Below, piece after piece: positions 60,313 to 64,000 of a stretch of DNA of 64,000 nucleotides. The translations under genes and the position numbers were made by a program. Source of the stretch: JANNBN01 sp963763885 (lineage in GTDB: Bacteria; Actinomycetota; Acidimicrobiia; Acidimicrobiales; JANYDT01); assembly GCA_963763885.1 (NCBI GenBank), contig CAVXQD010000002.1:310001-374000 (forward strand), read 5' to 3'. Position 1 is the stretch's first letter. Every line of letters begins with the position of its first letter. The notes under the pieces were generated by a model that was not told the DNA's origin, did not search any database, and saw only the letters and a list, made by a program, of their open reading frames with translations.

Positions 60313-60318
60313 TAGCGT
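60313..60318 (+). promoter_or_regulatory. -10 hexamer TAGCGT of the membrane protein-ddl operon
   Basis: TAGCGT, six bases before GTG 60325. Confidence 0.5.
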
Positions 60319-60324
60319 CGGTCC

Positions 60325-60705
60325 GTGCTTGCAAGTGTGCTCGGTATCCATACGGCTTGGGCTTGGGTCGTCATCATCGGTAACGCGTTGGCTGGCCTGT
60401 GGTCGCTTGGCGCCCATCGTTTCGAGCAGCTGCGTATGCGCTCACTCTGGTGGTTCATCGGGTTTGTTGAAGTGGCGATGTTCATCCAGGTGGGTCTTGG
60501 CGTGTGGATGTTCAGCAACGAGAAGCGCACGGTGCCGCAGTTCCACATGTTCTATGGATTCATCGGCATCATCGCCGTTGGCATCCTGTACTCCTACCGC
60601 CAGTCCATGCGCCACCGCCTCTACCTGTTGTACGGGTTTGGTGGGTTGTTCATCATGGGCCTTGGCATCCGGGCACTACTGGTCGGAAAGGTGGTGGCTC
60701 CATGA
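60325..60705 (+). CDS. Four-helix membrane protein, unknown function
   Basis: 126 residues with four hydrophobic helices (about 10-27, 42-63, 72-90, 98-120) and short charged loops. No family recognised. Its stop overlaps the ATG of the ddl gene (ATGA), so it is translated with the peptidoglycan precursor enzyme. A cell-envelope role is possible but not shown. The GTG start is fixed by the -10 six bases upstream. Confidence 0.75.
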   Translation: MLASVLGIHTAWAWVVIIGNALAGLWSLGAHRFEQLRMRSLWWFIGFVEVAMFIQVGLGVWMFSNEKRTVPQFHMFYGFIGIIAVGILYSYRQSMRHRLYLLYGFGGLFIMGLGIRALLVGKVVAP

Positions 60706-61818
60706 CAGCCAACTCCCCGCAACGCACCACGGTCATTGTGTTGTTCGGCGGCCAGTCGGCCGAACACGAAGTGTCGTGCATCTCTGCTGTCCACGTGCTC
60801 AACGCGCTGGACAAATCCCGCTACGACGTGATGCCCATCGGCATCTCCCAAGATGGGCAATGGGCGCACAGCGAAACGGCGCTCGCGTTACTGCAGGGAC
60901 CTGACGGCGCCGATGCGCCTCGATCCCTCGCTGCTGCTGGCGAACGGGTTGAAGCCAGCGCAGTGCTGCAACCTGCCGACGCAAACGGTGGAGGACGGGT
61001 TGTGGTGCTCCCCGTGCTGCACGGTCCGTTGGGTGAAGACGGCACAGTGCAAGGCATGCTGGAGCTGGCAGGGATCCCCTATGTGGGGTCCGGCGTACTG
61101 GGTTCAGCCGTTTCGATGGACAAAGCCGTCGCCAAAATGGTGTTCGACGCAGCGGGTATCCCGCAGGCCAAATGGCTGGCCTGGCGCAGCTGGGAACTGG
61201 CCACCGACGACGCCCGTCTTGTGGCAGCTCAACAGGTTGAGGCAACGCTCAGCTGGCCCGTGTTTGTGAAGCCAGCCAACATGGGTTCCTCGGTTGGGGT
61301 CACCAAGGCTCACGACCTACCGGAGTTCCTGGCAGCACTGCTCGAAGCCATGAAGTTCGACGACACCATCGTGGTTGAGGAATCCATTACCGGCCGCGAG
61401 GTGGAGTTTGCGGTACTTGGCAACGAGCACCCCGAGGTGTCGGTGCCCGGCGAAGTCTTCCCCGCAAAAGAGTTCTACGACTTCGAAGACAAGTACGTGA
61501 ACGGAAACGCGACCTTTCAGATTCCCGCGTCGTTCTCCGATGCCGAAACTGCTGCAGGCCAAGACATCGCACGGCGCGGCATCTGGCGCGCTTCGATGCG
61601 AAGGCATGGCTCGGGTCGACTTCTTCTTTGCTCCAGGTCGTGGCTGGTTGGTCAACGAGATCAACACCATTCCCGGGTTCACCCCCATCTCGATGTATCC
61701 CAAGCTGTGGGAAGCATCCGGCGTGTCGTATGCCGAACTCATCGACCGGCTTGTTGAACTCGCGTTGCAGCGACACGAACGTCGAGCCGTCTACCACGGC
61801 CGCGCCCGCCTGCGTTGA
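60702..61818 (+). CDS. ddl: D-alanine--D-alanine ligase, frameshifted near 61575-61600
   Basis: The first frame, from ATG 60702, gives VIVLFGGQSAEHEVSCISA, VLPVLHGPLGEDGTVQG, GSAVSMDKAVAK, VFVKPANMGSSVGV and EESITGREVEFAVLG up to DAETAAGQDIARR, all typical Ddl. The natural continuation, CEGMARVDFF, GRGWLVNEINTIPGFTPISMYPKLWEASG, is in another frame and ends at 61818. Together the two parts make a full-length ATP-grasp ligase of about 370 residues. The enzyme makes D-Ala-D-Ala for peptidoglycan. Because ddl is normally essential, a base error in the sequence is as likely as a true mutation, unless a second ddl exists elsewhere. Confidence 0.85.
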
Positions 61819-61836
61819 GCGCAGAGCGCAGAAGTC

Positions 61837-62757
61837 ATGACCGGCACGTCCGTGATGGTTCCCGCGTCGCTTGCGCAACGCGTTGAGTCCATCCTTGGAC
61901 ATTCGTTTCGCTCGGCCAGCGCCACCATTGGTGGACATTCCAACTTTGTGTTCGTGGTCGATGATTCGATCATCAAGGCAGCCAGTTCGGAGATCAAACG
62001 CGCCGATGTCGCCCGTGAAATCGAACTGATTCGAAGCTTGGATGGGCTTGGATGCTCGGCCCCGTCACTCATCGGCGCCAGTGTCGACGCGGACTGGGCT
62101 GTACTCGCCACCATCAAATCCGCGGGCACCGCCGGCATGGTGCATCTCGCACATCTCCAGGTCGATCCTTCCGCAGCAGTGGTCTTCGGCAGGTTGATGG
62201 GCCGGTTGTTGCGGACCGTGCACGGAGCCGCCCCGCATCCGCCCGCAGGTGCGCTGTTCGAACGGACAGGCTTGTTGGCAGATGCACGACAGCGGTTGGC
62301 ATCGCTTGCTGTGTCCCACGAGGTGGTCGCTCGTCTGACTGCGGCTCTCGACCACCCGATTCATGCCAAGGGAGTTGCGTTCCTGCACGGCGACCCAGGG
62401 CTGCACAACGTCATGCTTGAAGTGGAAACCAGCCGATCCGGTGAGCGGTTCCGCATCGCTGCACTGGTCGATTGGGAGCTGGGTGGCTGGGGGAATGCGC
62501 TCTCCGATCTGTCGTGGTTTTACTGGACACTGTGGTTCCGCGGCCTCGCTGAAACCGTGTGGCCTGCCTTTGTCGAAACGTACGGTCCATGGGCGTTCCG
62601 TGCGTTGGGCTGGTCCGCTGAGCCGGTGCACGCCTGTGTGCTTGCACAGATGGCCGTGTTGCTCGTGCGAACCGATGCCGCAACCGCTGTACGAGACGTG
62701 TGGCTTGAGCGCATTGCTGCGTTGGACCTGATGGACGTGCCAGAGCTGCAAACGTGA
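61837..62757 (+). CDS. Aminoglycoside-phosphotransferase-fold kinase
   Basis: 306 residues. The catalytic loop is FLHGDPGLHNVML (HGDxxxxN) and the metal-binding motif ALVDWELGGWGNALSDLSW. The fold covers choline, homoserine, aminoglycoside and other small-molecule kinases; the substrate is unknown, and resistance should not be assumed. The gene begins 18 bases after ddl on the same strand and is probably co-transcribed. Confidence 0.85.
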   Translation: MTGTSVMVPASLAQRVESILGHSFRSASATIGGHSNFVFVVDDSIIKAASSEIKRADVAREIELIRSLDGLGCSAPSLIGASVDADWAVLATIKSAGTAGMVHLAHLQVDPSAAVVFGRLMGRLLRTVHGAAPHPPAGALFERTGLLADARQRLASLAVSHEVVARLTAALDHPIHAKGVAFLHGDPGLHNVMLEVETSRSGERFRIAALVDWELGGWGNALSDLSWFYWTLWFRGLAETVWPAFVETYGPWAFRALGWSAEPVHACVLAQMAVLLVRTDAATAVRDVWLERIAALDLMDVPELQT

Positions 62758-62772
62758 GCCCGGCGGAACCCG

Positions 62773-63636
62773 TTGCATCGTTCCGTGGGTGGAGAGCCCG
62801 ACGGAGAGCCCGACGGGCTGCGGTACCAACCGTTTGACGGCCGCCCGTTTCGCCAGCGCATCGGCGTGCGTCCGTTGGATCTCGCAACGTGGATCGAACC
62901 TGATCACCACTTCGCTTCAGAGTTGGCAGAGAAGCAGCGCTTGCTTACAGATCGTCACGAAGACGTGTTTGCCGCCTTGCCCTACGCCATTGATGCGTCA
63001 GCAGAAGTGCGGACCATGATCGAAGCTCATATGCGCACGTATTTTCCGGAGCTGGTTGTAGAAGTTCCATGTGGTCTTCATCCGCTCGACGCTGCTGGCC
63101 GGCAGGTGCAGGAAGACCTGTGCCTCATGGTGCCCCACGACGGCGAGTTGCGGCTTGCGGCTGCGTCGCTCTGCTTTCCCGGCAGGTGGCGACTTGCAGA
63201 CAAGATCGGCTTGCCGATGCTGGCGATCCACCAACCAGTAGCCAGGTACGCACAGGACATCGGCGCTCCCACCGATGACTTGCTGAAGCGACTGTCCGTG
63301 GAACGGCCGGTATGGCGGTTGAACTGGAGCGTTGTTGACGACGGAGCGCTCTTTCAACCCGGCGGACACGGTCGCGTCGATGCTCCAGTCGTGCAGCCCG
63401 AAGATCTGTTTGTGCGCGTGGAACGCCAAACGCTTCGCCGATTGCCAGCGACCGGAGCCATCCTGTTCACCATCAGGACCTACCTGCGGCTGCTTCCCCA
63501 GGCGGTTGTTCACGCAGCGGATCGGCAGCGGTTGGCCGACGCTTTGGCAGCAATGCCCGATGATGTGCGCGCGTACAAATCCCTTACGACGGTTGCCGAT
63601 CGGGCCATGTCGTGGTTGCGCGATCCGCAGCACTGA
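62773..63636 (+). CDS. DUF3445 heme-dependent oxidative N-demethylase-like protein
   Basis: 287 residues. RYQPFDGRPFRQRIGVRPL at the start and SLCFPGRWRLADKIGLPMLAIHQPVARY in the middle are the DUF3445 hallmarks; members include the heme subunit of oxidative N-demethylases acting on dimethylamine-type substrates. The flavoprotein subunits are not adjacent. A TTG start at 62773 with GGCGGA just upstream is used; GTG 62785 is possible. It follows the kinase gene by 15 bases. Confidence 0.8.
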   Translation: MHRSVGGEPDGEPDGLRYQPFDGRPFRQRIGVRPLDLATWIEPDHHFASELAEKQRLLTDRHEDVFAALPYAIDASAEVRTMIEAHMRTYFPELVVEVPCGLHPLDAAGRQVQEDLCLMVPHDGELRLAAASLCFPGRWRLADKIGLPMLAIHQPVARYAQDIGAPTDDLLKRLSVERPVWRLNWSVVDDGALFQPGGHGRVDAPVVQPEDLFVRVERQTLRRLPATGAILFTIRTYLRLLPQAVVHAADRQRLADALAAMPDDVRAYKSLTTVADRAMSWLRDPQH

Positions 63637-63701
63637 GATCGCCAAGCGTGCGATCTGGCCATACTGCTTCCCAAACGTTTGTGGTCTGACAACATGGGCA
63701 G

Positions 63702-64000
63702 ATGTCAGAGCAGGCGATGAGCCAGCCGTTGCGCACGGCACCGAACGGCAACAGGGTTGTGTATGCCGACCTTGAACCGCGTCGGCAAGAGGCGTTGGCG
63801 TACCTGCGTCGGCACGTCCACGATGGGGACCTCACCCTCGAGGAGTACGGCATCAGGGTGGAACGAGCCCTACTTGCGGCTTCACCAAACGAGATCCTGC
63901 TTTCGGTAGAGGGTCTCCCCACCCTGCAAGACCCCGTCACCGCACGACTCAACACAAATGCTTCACCACAATGGATGCCCATTCCCGCCGACCAACCTGC
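63702..64000 (+). CDS. DUF1707-like protein, truncated by window end
   Basis: The first 99 residues are visible. ADLEPRRQEALAYLRRHVHDGDLTLEEYGIRVERALLA resembles the DUF1707 helical motif, a SHOCT-like domain found at the N-terminus of many actinobacterial membrane proteins. The frame is open to the window end. ATG 63702 is used; ATG 63717 is also in frame. Confidence 0.6.
   Translation, partial: MSEQAMSQPLRTAPNGNRVVYADLEPRRQEALAYLRRHVHDGDLTLEEYGIRVERALLAASPNEILLSVEGLPTLQDPVTARLNTNASPQWMPIPADQP

Noticed and set aside
1..64000. tRNA or rRNA genes
   Set aside because: No T-loop GGTTCGANNCC with matching acceptor stems and no rRNA-like conserved stretch was found by reading; a covariance search could not be run.

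Overview
The window reads as an ordinary chromosomal segment of a high-GC actinobacterium, most likely class Acidimicrobiia (Ilumatobacter-like). This is an inference. It rests on a single-chain 2-oxoglutarate decarboxylase/dehydrogenase of the Kgd type, an HRDC-bearing UvrD2-type helicase, a DUF2505 protein, TadE/TadG-like proteins, an actinobacterial LexA box, and roughly 60% GC by eye. No rRNA, tRNA, phage, insertion sequence or CRISPR array was recognised. Genes lie on both strands in short operons, many joined by 4-base ATGA/GTGA overlaps.

Layout. 1-12.8 kb: nitronate monooxygenase-like enzyme, a membrane-anchored FAS1-OmpA protein, a phosphoribosyltransferase, EttA, a DUF429 protein, a secreted peptidase-like hydrolase, kgd and galE. 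12.8-18.6 kb: a cyclase/STAND-ATPase regulator and, convergent to each other, a lipoxygenase and a catalase-related (allene-oxide-synthase-like) protein. 18.9-23.7 kb: a P450, two TauD-type dioxygenases and a quinone oxidoreductase around a TetR regulator with two palindromic operators. 23.8-31.4 kb: a secreted protein, a methyltransferase, a CitE-like lyase, a DksA-like zinc finger protein, a class II Fic protein, a HAD hydrolase and an unusual NYN-S1-histone-H1-like protein. 31.5-40.9 kb: xthA, a thioesterase, an ABC-F protein, a decayed luciferase-like gene, an SDR, Tad-like genes and LexA-controlled dinB. 41-50.9 kb: GMC oxidoreductase, CaiB-type CoA transferase and HMG-CoA lyase; DUF2505; uvrD2; a toxin-antitoxin pair; a PH/SHOCT protein; a BtuF-like protein; galK. 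51-64 kb: a glycosidase-like gene, an AMACR-like racemase, a second Fic protein, an RHH protein, a SWIM-SNF2 pair, a second toxin-antitoxin pair, frameshifted ddl, a kinase-like gene, a DUF3445 heme enzyme and a truncated DUF1707-like gene.

Three signals stand out. (1) The lipoxygenase/catalase-related pair is a split, convergent counterpart of the fused oxylipin enzymes known from coral and cyanobacteria; the catalase-related partner lacks the usual heme-ligating Tyr. (2) At about 20 genes a TANNNT hexamer ends 5-8 bases before the start codon, which points to pervasive leaderless transcription; it also fixes many start codons and places the LexA box and TetR operators exactly on promoters. 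(3) A two-hairpin intergenic element occurs three times with compensatory stem changes, always between a gene and an upstream same-strand neighbour or the window edge.

Frameshifts in ddl, a TadE-like gene and the luciferase-like gene may be real decay or consensus indels. Since ddl is normally essential, base accuracy should be questioned before calling those genes dead.
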